From NCBI GenBank assembly GCA_965261105.1, contig CBDHCM010000006.1, positions 3,224,001 through 3,288,000 of the forward strand: a stretch of 64,000 nucleotides of DNA. Reading direction: 5' to 3'. The stretch is from Aldehydirespirator sp965261105 (lineage in GTDB: Bacteria; Actinomycetota; Acidimicrobiia; Acidimicrobiales; Aldehydirespiratoraceae). Numbering within the stretch: the stretch's first letter is position 1; each line of letters starts with the position of its first letter. Shown one piece after another: positions 1-9,410 of this stretch. The notes under the pieces are model-generated. The model was not told where the DNA came from. It searched no databases and worked only from the letters and a program-made list of their open reading frames with translations. The position numbers and the translations under genes were made by a program.

Positions 1-1106
1 TCGTCGCGTGTCTCCGCTAGAGCGCCGCTGCTGGCGAGCTTGCGCAACCCTCGCCTGACGGCGTTGGGGGCTCGACCGGTCACATGATGCAGATAGTCGA
101 TGGTGGCCGCTGGCATGGTGGACATCACCTCCAACGTGGCCGCCGCCGAGGAGTGGGGGCGCAGGTTGAGGTCTCGCCATTTGGCGCGCATGGCCGTGAT
201 GATTTCCGCGACGGCCTCTGTGTAGTCGCAAGCGACGGCGGCCGCGTCCGCGATGAATGACACCGCGGCCTCTGCGCAGACGGAGCGCGCCGCGCCGTCG
301 CTGTCGCCGGTGTAGGTCTGGTATGGGCGCAAGGCTCGCAAGTACCTCTGCTTTTGCTCGGAGACCGCCGCGGACAAAGGAACCGGCACCGACCCGGGCC
401 AGCAGCGCTGAAGCACGCAGTGCATCAGCGCCCGACCGACGCGCCCGTTGCCGTCTGGGAAGGGATGGACCGTCTCGAATTGGAGATGAGCGACGGCGGC
501 CTTGACCAGCGGGTGCCGCAAATCGTGCGCCGACACATACCCCGCCAGATCCTCGGTCAGCGGGCCCACATGCGGCGCCGGCGCGGCGACGAACAGCGCC
601 TCGGGCGGCGTCGCGCCAGGGGCCCCCACCCATACGTCGTCGTTGCGCAAGCGACCCGGCTCGAACCCCGCGCCGGCGCCCTCGAACAGCTGCCGGTGCA
701 TCTCGAGGAGATCAGCGACCTCCACCGGCACGCCCGCACGCTGACCGACCTCGATGGCGTGAGCAGTCAGCCTGACCGCCCCGAGCGTCTGTTTGTCGCG
801 TTCTTGGCGTTGCGGGTCGCGCCGCGCGCGCAGCGACTCGAGCAGGCTCAGAGACTTCAGAGTCGTCGAGATCCCCTCCACATCGCTTGAAGCGATCCCC
901 TCGCAACGGTTGAGGCACCACCGCATCGCACGATGCTGGGGCACCTTCGTCCGCAGACCTGCGAGCCGGTCGCCGGCGGCCTTGACGCGCTGGGCCGCCT
1001 CCTCGCCGAGTTCGGGATCCCAGCCGGCGATGCCATGAGGGACATACGCCTTGTAGGGCTCTGCGCCCAGCACACCGTCGTAGGTCCGGTCCAGGTACTT
1101 CCCCAT
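1..1106 (-). CDS. fic: Fic family protein (AMP-transferase fold), C-terminus cut off
   Basis: Reading leftward from the ATG at 1106 gives an open frame of about 368 codons that leaves the window without a stop. The Fic signature HPFPDGNGRVGR lies at residues 214-225. An N-terminal SSDVEG (73-78) fits the inhibitory helix motif [S/T]xxxE[G/N] of self-inhibited (class II) Fic proteins, whose Glu blocks ATP binding. The C-terminal part contains a winged-helix-like stretch ending near LRKLASSGAL, common in stand-alone Fic/DOC proteins. Such enzymes usually transfer AMP to a target protein hydroxyl; the target cannot be told here. No antitoxin gene is visible upstream, and the inhibitory helix is built in. 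Family assignment is firm; substrate is unknown. Confidence 0.93.
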   Translation of the reverse strand, partial: MGKYLDRTYDGVLGAEPYKAYVPHGIAGWDPELGEEAAQRVKAAGDRLAGLRTKVPQHRAMRWCLNRCEGIASSDVEGISTTLKSLSLLESLRARRDPQRQERDKQTLGAVRLTAHAIEVGQRAGVPVEVADLLEMHRQLFEGAGAGFEPGRLRNDDVWVGAPGATPPEALFVAAPAPHVGPLTEDLAGYVSAHDLRHPLVKAAVAHLQFETVHPFPDGNGRVGRALMHCVLQRCWPGSVPVPLSAAVSEQKQRYLRALRPYQTYTGDSDGAARSVCAEAAVSFIADAAAVACDYTEAVAEIITAMRAKWRDLNLRPHSSAAATLEVMSTMPAATIDYLHHVTGRAPNAVRRGLRKLASSGALAETRD

Positions 1107-1833
1107 TCGCCTGCAGCCTACCACCAATTGCACTGACGGGCACTTCTTCCCCTAAAACGCCCGCCGGGTTGCAGTTGCGAGCACTTCCATAGCTCAAGTG
1201 CCCACCGAGTTGCGTCCGCGGTCACTTTGCCGCCTGTCGCTGGACCCGATGGGGTGGGCCGCTGCACACCGACGGTCGCAGACCGCCGGCATCGTCGCGG
1301 ACCAGCCCACCGAGCCCCCACCGCCGGGTGGGCGTGGTCGCGGGTGGCGGGCGGGTCCTCGAATCCGTCGGTGCGGCGGCCGTAGGCGGCGCCGCTCCAG
1401 GCCGGCTTGACCCGCCGGTCGCCGATGCACCACATCTCCATGTTCCGGCCGAACCGGAAGGGCCCGTTGCCGATGGGGCATGTGACAATGAGCCGTCCTC
1501 GCCGGCGGCGGCCACACCCAAGATTCAAACACGCATGTGACAACCCAAGACGTTGTCCCTTCTGCGACGGGCCGGCTGACCGACACTCTGAGGAAGGAAT
1601 GCCCCAAAATGTTTGTGGACGTATTCGAGATCTCCGGACTACAGGGTGACGGCTGGTGGAAGTCAGCCCGAGCTGGCAGGTGGTCCTCGGCGTGGGATCT
1701 CTGGTGGGTGCCGCGCTTGCGAGCGTCGAGAGCGTCCAGGCCCGCCGAGTCATGCTCGCATGGCGCAACCTTGCGGCATACGACGCTCAGGGCTGAGACG
1801 GTCCGCTCGGCGGAGGCCAGGTAGGCTGCCTTC
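1107..1833. other. Intergenic region without a supported gene
   Basis: About 730 bp between the divergent fic and DUF2442 genes. Several open frames overlap here on both strands, but none has a recognisable domain or a convincing ribosome-binding site. A minus-strand stretch at roughly 1290-1490 reads somewhat protein-like (PIGNGPFRFGRNMEMWC) and may be a gene remnant. The only clear element is the 37-bp dispersed repeat at 1536-1572. Confidence 0.5.
1536..1572 (+). repeat. 37-bp dispersed repeat, copy 1
   Basis: The 37 bp from TGTGACAACC to TGCGACGGGC match 54959-54995 (reverse strand) at 34 of 37 positions, and 2478-2514 at about 30 of 37. The element carries an imperfect dyad, GACAAC and GTTGTC separated by 7 nt. 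Read as protein it gives CDNPRRCPFCDG here and CDNLRRCPYCDG in the reverse-strand copy, so an ancestral coding origin is possible. Confidence 0.7.
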
Positions 1834-2133
1834 ATGCCTCCGAGCGACAGAAGAGTGCGTCCCGTCGAGGTGCGCGCCCTGGAGCCGTACCGGATCTGGC
1901 TCCGCTACGAGGACGGGGTTGAGGGCGAAGTGGACCTCTCGCACCTCGCGGGCGACGGAGTGTTCGTCGCGTGGGAGGACCGAGAGTTCTACTCCGGCGT
2001 GCGGCTCGGCCCGGGCACCTCGATCGTCTGGGGCGAAGACCTCGACCTGTGCGGCGACGCTCTCTACATGAAGATCACTGGGATGACCCCCGAGGAGATG
2101 TTCCCGGCGCTGCTCGGCGGTGCGGATGCCTGA
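1834..2133 (+). CDS. DUF2442 domain protein (putative antitoxin-like partner)
   Basis: A 99-residue protein with the DUF2442 pattern: a short beta-rich start (VRALEPYRIWLRYEDGVEGEVDLS), then FYSGVRLGPGTSIVWGEDLDLCGDALY near the C-terminus. DUF2442 genes are usually found beside DUF4160 genes, as here, and such pairs have been proposed as toxin-antitoxin-like modules. The function is not proven. Its stop overlaps the next gene's start by 8 bp, which implies translational coupling. Confidence 0.85.
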   Translation: MPPSDRRVRPVEVRALEPYRIWLRYEDGVEGEVDLSHLAGDGVFVAWEDREFYSGVRLGPGTSIVWGEDLDLCGDALYMKITGMTPEEMFPALLGGADA

Positions 2134-2386
2134 GATCTGCCGGTTCTACGGCATCGTGATCAGGATGTATTGGAACGAGCACAGGCCACCCCACTTCCAC
2201 GCCGAGTACGGCGGTCGTGAAGCGGTGGTGACCATCAACAGCCTGCGGGTCGAGGAGGGCAGGCTGCCGCCGCGGGCCGAGCGCATGGTGCTCGAGTGGG
2301 CCAAGCAGCACCGCCGCGAACTCGAAGATGCTTGGCGGCGAGCAGAGCGACGACAGAACCCCGGCAAGATCGCGCCCCTGGACTGA
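2126..2386 (+). CDS. DUF4160 domain protein
   Basis: An 86-residue protein starting MPEICRFYGIVIRMYWNEHRPPHFHAEYGG, the hallmark N-terminus of DUF4160 (EI.RF.GI.I.M...EH.PPHFHA.Y). The histidine-rich HRPPHFHAEY segment is the most conserved part of the family. I chose the ATG at 2126 over a GTG two codons earlier because MPEI is the common family start. It overlaps the DUF2442 gene by 8 bp. The pair behaves like a small toxin-antitoxin-type cassette by arrangement, but which member would be toxic cannot be judged from sequence. Confidence 0.87.
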   Translation: MPEICRFYGIVIRMYWNEHRPPHFHAEYGGREAVVTINSLRVEEGRLPPRAERMVLEWAKQHRRELEDAWRRAERRQNPGKIAPLD

Positions 2387-2472
2387 CGAGGACGAGCAGC
2401 CGGCGTCCTCTGCGTCGTCCGGGGCTTGCCGGCGGGCTGTGCACGAGGACCCTTAGTACGTTTCGGCCATGG

Positions 2473-3036
2473 CTAGGTGTGCATTCCCAACACGTTGTCC
2501 CTTCTGCGTCGGGTGGCGGTGACCGGGTCTCGGGCCAACCGCACAACCAGAACGGCCGGTCTGCGCGGATGAGAGGCCACCGACGCTCTCACCCGGGCGC
2601 GTTCGTCGGCAGCCAGCGCGGCCAGCGCCAGCGGCGGGCAGCCGGGATGCGAGGCGGCGCTCTCGCGCGTGCCGGGGTCGACGTTCGAAGCGAGGAACGT
2701 CAACACCGCGCGAATGCACCCCGGCTGCGCTAGCACCGGACGCGCCAACTCTGTCAAGGCCCGCACATGTCCGGCGGTCACACTGCGGCATCCGCCAGCA
2801 TGGCAAGGCCCGCGACTCTGCCACGCGGCCGCGCCGACAGCCGCTTCACAGACGGCCGGATCGGCGGACATGGACGTAACGGTGTGGACGACAGGAGGCG
2901 GACAGCGACGATCAGCTAAGACAGCCGCGACACGCCTGCTGCCAACGTCACGCGACGCGGCCTTCAGCAGACCGGGGCACGGGCCCCGCTGCGGCAGACC
3001 ACGCGCCGCCAAGATCACATCATCGGCGTGAAGCAC
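2473..3036 (-). CDS. Leucine-rich-repeat-variant-like (LRV/HEAT-type) protein
   Basis: A 187-residue frame with weak repeats of about 24 residues. The clearest ones are PGTRESAASHPGCPPLALAALAAD and RARVRASVASHPRRPAVLVVRLARD, resembling the LRV pattern (R..vA.Hp..P..ll..LA.D). Such solenoids usually bind proteins. No signal peptide or catalytic motif is visible. The last residues (DNVLGMHT) are encoded by a 37-bp dispersed repeat, so the C-terminus may be a truncation. It ends next to the distal end of the CRISPR array. Reality of the gene is likely because the repeat pattern exists only in this frame; the function is unknown. Confidence 0.55.
   Translation of the reverse strand: MLHADDVILAARGLPQRGPCPGLLKAASRDVGSRRVAAVLADRRCPPPVVHTVTSMSADPAVCEAAVGAAAWQSRGPCHAGGCRSVTAGHVRALTELARPVLAQPGCIRAVLTFLASNVDPGTRESAASHPGCPPLALAALAADERARVRASVASHPRRPAVLVVRLARDPVTATRRRRDNVLGMHT
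2478..2514 (+). repeat. 37-bp dispersed repeat, copy 2 (divergent)
   Basis: About 30 of 37 bases match the copy at 1536-1572; the 17-nt core ACGTTGTCCCTTCTGCG is identical. It overlaps the 3' end of the LRV-like gene. Confidence 0.6.
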
Positions 3037-3097
3037 CGCCGCGCTCCCGCCGCGCGTCGACGGCGACGACCCCCACGCCCCTCACTCCGACCTCATT

Positions 3098-3134
3098 CGC
3101 GAAGACAGAAGAGCCGCTTTCACCCCCGCAACCC
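3098..3134 (-). repeat. Degenerate terminal CRISPR repeat (trailer end)
   Basis: The right 18 bases (CTTTCACCCCCGCAACCC) match the repeat exactly while the left half is diverged. Degeneration of the last repeat is typical of the leader-distal end, which fixes array polarity. The spacer following it is about 36 bp. Confidence 0.85.
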
Positions 3135-6100
3135 TGGTCGCGGCCAGCCACAGACGCGCCGCGGTCGCCTCGCTCAATGAAGGCGGGGGCTTTCACCCCC
3201 GCAACCCGGGAGGCCACTAGGGATGTCGGTGGGCAGTGAGCGCGCTCAATGAAGGCGGGGGCTTTCACCCCCGCAACCCCGTGCGCTGACGCCGGGATTC
3301 ACCACGGCCGGGTTCGCTCAATGAAGGCGGGGGCTTTCACCCCCGCAACCCTTGACCTGGTGGCTGCCGCTGCTGGCGGACGTCCCCGCTCAATGAAGGC
3401 GGGGGCTTTCACCCCCGCAACCCTTTGTAATCGCCGGCTGCTGCGGTCAGCACCTGCGCCGCTCAATGAAGGCGGGGGCTTTCACCCCCGCAACCCAAGC
3501 AACCCGCAGCGGCAAGAAAAGCATCTGGCAGATCGCTCAATGAAGGCGGGGGCTTTCACCCCCGCAACCCTCCCGGTGTCGTCGTCTTCGGCACCCGCAG
3601 GAACGACGCTCAATGAAGGCGGGGGCTTTCACCTCCGCAACCCTCGCTGTCGGCGGCTGTGCTCGGGCGCACGTCCACGACCGCTCAATGAAGGCGGGGG
3701 CTTTCACCCCCGCAACCCGGGTGGCCCCAGCCCGACGCGTGGCGCATACGGTCCTCGCTCAATGAAGGCGGGGGCTTTCACCCCCGCAACCCAGGCCGGT
3801 CCCGACCAGCGGACGTGGACCGCAGACCACGCTCAATGAAGGCGGGGGCTTTCACCCCCGCAACCCCACTGAGGACGACGCCTATCCGGGCCCGTTCCTC
3901 GGCGCTCAATGAAGGCGGGGGCTTTCACCCCCGCAACCCCGGCACCGTCAAATATGCCGGCAAGGGCATCATCACCGGCGCTCAATGAAGGCGGGGGCTT
4001 TCACCCCCGCAACCCCGGGGTGATCCGTCCTCATTCGTGATGGTACGGGACGCTCAATGAAGGCGGGGGCTTTCACCCCCGCAACCCACCCGAAGCGTCA
4101 GGCTGTTGTATATCAGCGATACAAGACCGCTCAATGAAGGCGGGGGCTTTCACCCCCGCAACCCAAAGCCGAGTAGGGCGGGGAGCGAGCCAGTCACAGG
4201 ACGCTCAATGAAGGCGGGGGCTTTCACCCCCGCAACCCAACCCGGCCGATCATGTCCATTCGGATTCTCGTTCGCTCAATGAAGGCGGGGGCTTTCACCC
4301 CCGCAACCCACTGTGCGGCCGCACGCGTTGCACACGAACGGGTGCGCTCAATGAAGGCGGGGGCTTTCACCCCCGCAACCCATGGTCACACCCTCCCTGA
4401 GGCAGCTTGCGCTCAGCCCGCTCAATGAAGGCGGGGGCTTTCACCCCCGCAACCCCGGTGGCACCGCCGGGCGTCACCGCGAAATTGTCGGTCGCTCAAT
4501 GAAGGCGGGGGCTTTCACCCCCGCAACCCACCACGGCCACACCTTGCCGGGATGATGCCACAACGTCGCTCAATGAAGGCGGGGGCTTTCACCCCCGCAA
4601 CCCCCTTCGGCTATGCTGGTCACGATGACCGTTGACACCGCTCAATGAAGGCGGGGGCTTTCACCCCCGCAACCCCCTCAACGACATCTACGATCTCGAA
4701 TCGTGCATGCTCGCTCAATGAAGGCGGGGGCTTTCACCCCCGCAACCCAAGACCAAGGCGGATGCCCCGGACGCTGCAAAGCCGACGCTCAATGAAGGCG
4801 GGGGCTTTCACCCCCGCAACCCCATGGTCTCGATGCGGATGTACCGGTTGTTCAAAATCGCTCAATGAAGGCGGGGGCTTTCACCCCCGCAACCCACACA
4901 ACCGGGAGGACAACCCGAAATGAGACACCGCGCTCAATGAAGGCGGGGGCTTTCACCCCCGCAACCCCTCAGCCTGATCGAAGTAGGCGCTGGAGTCCTG
5001 CTCCGCTCAATGAAGGCGGGGGCTTTCACCCCCGCAACCCCAGTTTGGCGGGGTTGCCCCACGCCGAAACCTTTGCGCTCAATGAAGGCGGGGGCTTTCA
5101 CCCCCGCAACCCGCACGAGCGCACTGAGCAGCACGCGCTCGCCATGAGCCTCGCTCAATGAAGGCGGGGGCTTTCACCCCCGCAACCCCGGATTCGCGAC
5201 CGGGGTCGGGCTGGGGTGTGTCCGCGCTCAATGAAGGCGGGGGCTTTCACCCCCGCAACCCCAGTTTGGCGGGGTTGCCCCACGCCGAAATCTCCGCGCT
5301 CAATGAAGGCGGGGGCTTTCACCCCCGCAACCCGCGTTCGCGACGACGCACCGGTCGCGAGGTGCAACGCTCAATGAAGGCGGGGGCTTTCACCCCCGCA
5401 ACCCTGGTGAGGTTGTAATGCAGACTGCGAGGGGGTACGGCGCTCAATGAAGGCGGGGGCTTTCACCCCCGCAACCCCGCGCACGGCCTGGTCGGGGCGG
5501 CGGGCCATCTTGGCGCTCAATGAAGGCGGGGGCTTTCACCCCCGCAACCCCGGCCACGAGGGCGACAGCTGCCACCAGATCGGCCCGCGCTCAATGAAGG
5601 CGGGGGCTTTCACCCCCGCAACCCCGCCGCGACCTCATTCATCGCGTGTCGACCCATGGGCCCGCTCAATGAAGGCGGGGGCTTTCACCCCCGCAACCCT
5701 TCGCAACCTCCACGCCGGGGGCGGCTACATCGCCAACGCTCAATGAAGGCGGGGGCTTTCACCCCCGCAACCCTCGTGTGACGATGATGTTAGCAGCGTC
5801 TAGCTCGGCGCTCAATGAAGGCGGGGGCTTTCACCCCCGCAACCCGCGAGGCAGTGGAAGATGCCTGCGCTCTTGGCTTGCGGCGCTCAATGAAGGCGGG
5901 GGCTTTCACCCCCGCAACCCAGCTACGGCGAGCGGTCACAGCTGGTAGGGCGACGACGCTCAATGAAGGCGGGGGCTTTCACCCCCGCAACCCGCTCCCG
6001 CTCCTACCAGACTGGCGCCACCGAGAGACCGCTCAATGAAGGCGGGGGCTTTCACCCCCGCAACCCGACGGCTCCAACTACACCCCGCCCCGCTACTCCG

Positions 6101-6138
6101 GCGCTCAATGAAGGCGGGGGCTTTCACCCCCGCAACCC
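3098..6138 (-). CRISPR. CRISPR array, 41 full 37-bp repeats plus one degenerate terminal repeat
   Basis: The repeat runs CGCTCAATGAAGGC...CCCCCGCAACCC on the plus strand. Full copies begin at 3171 and the last ends at 6138. A base C precedes every GCTCAATG, so the repeat is 37 rather than 36 bp. Spacers are mostly 35-37 bp. GCGGGGG and CCCCCGC form a 7-bp hairpin with a 6-nt loop. All copies inspected are identical except the one at 3607-3643, which has one C-to-T change in the second arm. Read on the minus strand the repeat ends CTTCATTGAGCG, resembling the ATTGAAA(C/G)-type 5' handles of type I crRNAs, so transcription is probably leftward from a leader right of 6138. The degenerate copy at the left end agrees. 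It lies directly upstream of a type I-G cas operon. Confidence 0.98.
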
Positions 6139-6750
6139 GGCCTCAAAGACATTCTCCGTCAATTTGAGTGATTTCTGGCCGGAACCAGTCGCCATATTGA
6201 CTGACCATACGCTCTGATTTCAAGAATCACTGCTGTTTCGCATCGACAGCCTCCGTGCGCCGCGAGGTGGCTCGTCTGTTCCGACCCGCCGGGCACCACA
6301 CCTGTTCGGCACCTGGCCATGCGATGCGGGGCTCTCGTTCATCATGTCACAGCAGTACGCCATCGGTACGCCGCAACCTCCCACGAGAGGCATGGCCGGT
6401 TGCACAGTATTGGGGGATCCCACCTCGCTCCACGGGTTCAACCAACAGTTCTTGCCGCATTAATGCGGTTGGGCGAAGCGATGGAATCTGGGGTCGTGTC
6501 ATACCCCACCACTACGGTGCGGCTCGTGCCTGTGCCAATCACGCGGTGCGCTCGCCGACAAGCGCTGAAGACCAGAGGAGTCCACCGCAAGCTAGCCACT
6601 ACCCACGAGACCGCCCCGCCCCGCCTTTCGCTTGCAGCACCTGGAACCATTCTGCTGATCCGCCTGCTATGGTGCTTTAGCGCCAGCGTCCTGATATCAT
6701 TGCTACTTAGCAATATGACTCAAAGATCCAAAACCAAAGAGGAAGATCTT
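6139..6750. promoter_or_regulatory. CRISPR leader and cas operon promoter region
   Basis: About 610 bp between the last intact repeat and csb1. The first 100 bp (roughly 6145-6240) are clearly more AT-rich than the surroundings, as expected for a leader. The cas side also becomes AT-rich at 6690-6750 and ends in a purine-rich ribosome-binding site (GAGGAAGA) 7 bp before csb1. Open frames across it are not supported. The region probably fires leftward for the array and rightward for cas. Confidence 0.65.
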
Positions 6751-7950
6751 ATGAACCTGACACTAGAGAAGCTGCTAGCAGGCACCGCTAGCGACTCCTT
6801 CGACGACGGCATCCGGCTCGACGCCGAGTTGCAACCCCTGGGCGGTCCACACGGGACGGTGAAGCCTGCCATCTACCTGGGCGCCCGGTATCAGGAGGAC
6901 CGCCGTTGGCCATCGTCGGTCGGCACCCAACCCACCGACGACAAGCCCCTTGACGTCTACATCATCGACAATGTCCCGTCGCAGGCCAACCGCCTCGAGG
7001 AGGCGCTGCGCCGCAGCCGCCCCACCACTGGCGTGCCCGAGATGGTGCTTGATCTGTCGGGGGTGGCGGGCCTTCCGCCGCACCTGCCGAAGCGGCTATC
7101 GAGTTGGCAATTCCCCCACCGCAACGCCGACGCTTATCTGCGTGACTCGTTGTTGGAGGGGACCGAGTTCGGCAAGCATCCGATCGGACGGGCGCTGTTC
7201 AACGCGACAGCCTCAGACGCTGCGGCGCTAATCGCTTGGTGGCCGCAGGCGTTGCTCTACGGCTTCTGGCAGTCGCATCTCGGCAAGAAGCGCAGCCAGG
7301 CCAAGCATGCCCGTGCCTGGACCTCGGAGATCATCGGATGGCGACCGGCGGCGCAGGACACCAAGGTCCTCGGCGTAAAGGGCGATCCCCTGAATCTGAG
7401 CATCGAAGAATCAGCCCTGTATGAGGACCAAGATCACGAGGCTTGGCGGCTGGGCGCCAAGCCGGAGAAGGGCGAGGTCAAGAAGGCGCTGTCGGAACTC
7501 GGCCACGGCCAAGTTCCTTTCGCCGATGCGACGCCGGCAGCGGTGTCATTTCACCGAGTGACCCAACAGGCAACTGTCTCATTCGCCCAACTGCGCCGTG
7601 TCGGGCTCGGTTCTGAATTCGATGAGGCGGCCGACACCGCGGCACGAGCCCTCCTCGTGGCCATGGGACTGCACGGCCACACGATGGCCTTCACTCGCGG
7701 CTTCGCCCTGCGATCAGGTGCCGACCTCAGGGTGTCGAGCCGCACCGCCATGTGGCTCGGACAAGCGGACGAGCTACTACGACCCGCCGACGCTGATGCA
7801 ACCTCAGACCTTCTGGCGCAAGCGAAGCAGCACGCAAAGTCGGCCGGCGTTCCGCTCGACGGATGGGATATCGAGCCCCTCGAGCTGAGTCCGAAGGACA
7901 ACCTGACAAAGGCCATCGAGTCCTCATGGCCGCTCATCCAGGAGGACTGA
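6751..7950 (+). CDS. csb1: Type I-G CRISPR protein Csb1 (Cas7 backbone subunit)
   Basis: A 399-residue protein of the GSU0053/Csb1 family, the Cas7-type subunit that polymerises along the crRNA in the type I-G (I-U) effector. Typical segments are PAIYLGARY near residue 50, DVYIIDNVPSQANRLEEAL near 70, a GxHPIGRALFNAT motif around 145 and FRKGHTMAFTRG-like text (HGHTMAFTRGFALRSG) in the C-terminal half. The ATG at 6751 is preferred over longer in-frame extensions because it follows a good ribosome-binding site and gives the usual length. It is the first gene of the cas operon; its stop overlaps csb2 by 1 bp. Assignment rests on recognised motifs and operon order. Confidence 0.92.
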   Translation: MNLTLEKLLAGTASDSFDDGIRLDAELQPLGGPHGTVKPAIYLGARYQEDRRWPSSVGTQPTDDKPLDVYIIDNVPSQANRLEEALRRSRPTTGVPEMVLDLSGVAGLPPHLPKRLSSWQFPHRNADAYLRDSLLEGTEFGKHPIGRALFNATASDAAALIAWWPQALLYGFWQSHLGKKRSQAKHARAWTSEIIGWRPAAQDTKVLGVKGDPLNLSIEESALYEDQDHEAWRLGAKPEKGEVKKALSELGHGQVPFADATPAAVSFHRVTQQATVSFAQLRRVGLGSEFDEAADTAARALLVAMGLHGHTMAFTRGFALRSGADLRVSSRTAMWLGQADELLRPADADATSDLLAQAKQHAKSAGVPLDGWDIEPLELSPKDNLTKAIESSWPLIQED

Positions 7951-9410
7951 TGCTGGTAATAGGCGTGGAGTTCCTCCACGGCACCTACAGAGCAGACCCC
8001 GATGGCGGAGCCGTCGGGGGAACAGCCGAAATGGGAGAATGGCCTCCCTCCGTGGCCCGGCTGCTCGCAGCGTTCGTAGCTGCGGACGCCATGGGCGACG
8101 AGTGCCGCATGACGGACGGGTCTGAACTGGAGTTCCTCGAATCGTTGGAACCTCCAGAGATCCACGCCGAGGCGAACCCGACGCATCAGCCCCTGAGACC
8201 GCGATACGTGGTGGCTGCCTCCAAGCGGTCAGCGATGCGCAAGACCCACCAGGAGTATCCGGCTCGAACGGGTGCCCTAGTGCGCCCCGGCGTGCGCATC
8301 GCCCTGCGGTATTCGAAGGTCTTTTTCAGTTGGGCGGACGCGAATCCCGCGGGTGTGCTTCAAGGACTGCGCCTCCGGGCCGCTCGAATCGGCTACCTCG
8401 GGTGCGCGGACTCTCCGGTGCGAGTTCGAGTGGACACTGCGCTAGATGACGCTGACCTCGGCACCCTGCACCCGTTCTGGCCGCACGGCGCCGGGACGTG
8501 CATGGTCTCCGTGCCACGCCCCGGGCACCACCTGGCCGGACTAGAGGCCGCCTACGAGGCATGGCAGGAGCACGGCGCGGCCGTGGGTCGTTCACAATTC
8601 CCCGCCCTGCGCAACCTGGTCGCGTACGCAGGGCCCCATGACACCGAGGACGAAGCGGCTGGGCGGGTCATCGCCTGGCTCCGACTCGGACATAGCGTGC
8701 CTGGGCGGCGCGTAGCCGATGTGACCGGCGCGCTCAAGGCGGCAGTCATGTCGCGGTACCGCCGACTCTATGGCGATCCGCTGCCGCGCGAACTCCACGG
8801 ACACGGCTTCGACGGCACCGGATTCGAGATCGCCCGGTACCTGGCCCTGCCAGACGTCGGCGGCGAACATTCCGACGGACGAATTCACGGCGCGGCCGTG
8901 TGGCTGCCGCATGACTGTGACGAGACAACCACAGAACGGACGCGCGCCGCGGCACGGTCAATCGACGCTCTGCGAACAGCCGGCCTCAGCCTCCACGTGG
9001 CCCCCTGGGAAGGGGAACGCAAGCCGAAGGCGGCAACGCCGCACCGGTGGCAGAGGCGGTCGCGAGCGTGGGTGACGGCCGTGCCAGCGATCCACGAGCG
9101 ATTCGGAAGACTCGACCTCGCCGAACTCCGGCGCTGGTGCCGCCACGCAGGGCTGCCTGAGCCGGAGTGGTTCCGCAGCGCCCGGGTGCCGCTGGTACCT
9201 GGCGCGCTGGAACTGCACTCGACGGAGGTTCACCGCTCGACGAAACGTTCAACAGCGTCAGCCAAGCCGTACTCGCACATAGCGATTCTCTTCCCGGAGG
9301 CAATTCGCGGCCCTGTGGTGATCGGCGGGGGCCGCTCGCGAGGCTTCGGCCTGTGCCTCCCGGCCGATGACCGCACCGCACCAGTGGCCAACGGGAGGTC
9401 AACTGAATGA
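7950..9410 (+). CDS. csb2: Type I-G CRISPR protein Csb2 (Cas5-Cas6 fusion)
   Basis: A 486-residue protein of the GSU0054 family, which combines a Cas5-like N-terminus (LVIGVEFLHGTYRA...EWPPSVARLLAAFVAA) with a Cas6-like C-terminus. The glycine-rich segment FPEAIRGPVVIGGGRSRGFGLCLP near the end is the expected Cas6 G-loop. It should process pre-crRNA and hold the 5' handle in the effector. ATG at 7950 shares one base with the csb1 stop (TGATG), and the end overlaps cas3 by 4 bp (ATGA), so expression is coupled. A longer in-frame start at 7863 lies inside csb1 and is less likely. Confidence 0.9.
   Translation: MLVIGVEFLHGTYRADPDGGAVGGTAEMGEWPPSVARLLAAFVAADAMGDECRMTDGSELEFLESLEPPEIHAEANPTHQPLRPRYVVAASKRSAMRKTHQEYPARTGALVRPGVRIALRYSKVFFSWADANPAGVLQGLRLRAARIGYLGCADSPVRVRVDTALDDADLGTLHPFWPHGAGTCMVSVPRPGHHLAGLEAAYEAWQEHGAAVGRSQFPALRNLVAYAGPHDTEDEAAGRVIAWLRLGHSVPGRRVADVTGALKAAVMSRYRRLYGDPLPRELHGHGFDGTGFEIARYLALPDVGGEHSDGRIHGAAVWLPHDCDETTTERTRAAARSIDALRTAGLSLHVAPWEGERKPKAATPHRWQRRSRAWVTAVPAIHERFGRLDLAELRRWCRHAGLPEPEWFRSARVPLVPGALELHSTEVHRSTKRSTASAKPYSHIAILFPEAIRGPVVIGGGRSRGFGLCLPADDRTAPVANGRSTE

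Noticed and set aside
1194..1835. 213-codon minus-strand frame in the fic/DUF2442 gap
   Set aside because: Composition is Arg/Pro/His-rich and no domain or ribosome-binding site is visible; part may be a gene remnant.
3249..6217. Open frames repeating MKAGAFTPAT or LNEGGGFHPRN
   Set aside because: They are readings through CRISPR repeats; the regular 37-bp repeat with unique spacers explains them.
6319..6750. N-terminal extension of csb1 (in-frame from 6319)
   Set aside because: Low similarity to Csb1, crosses the leader/promoter region, and a good ribosome-binding site precedes ATG 6751.
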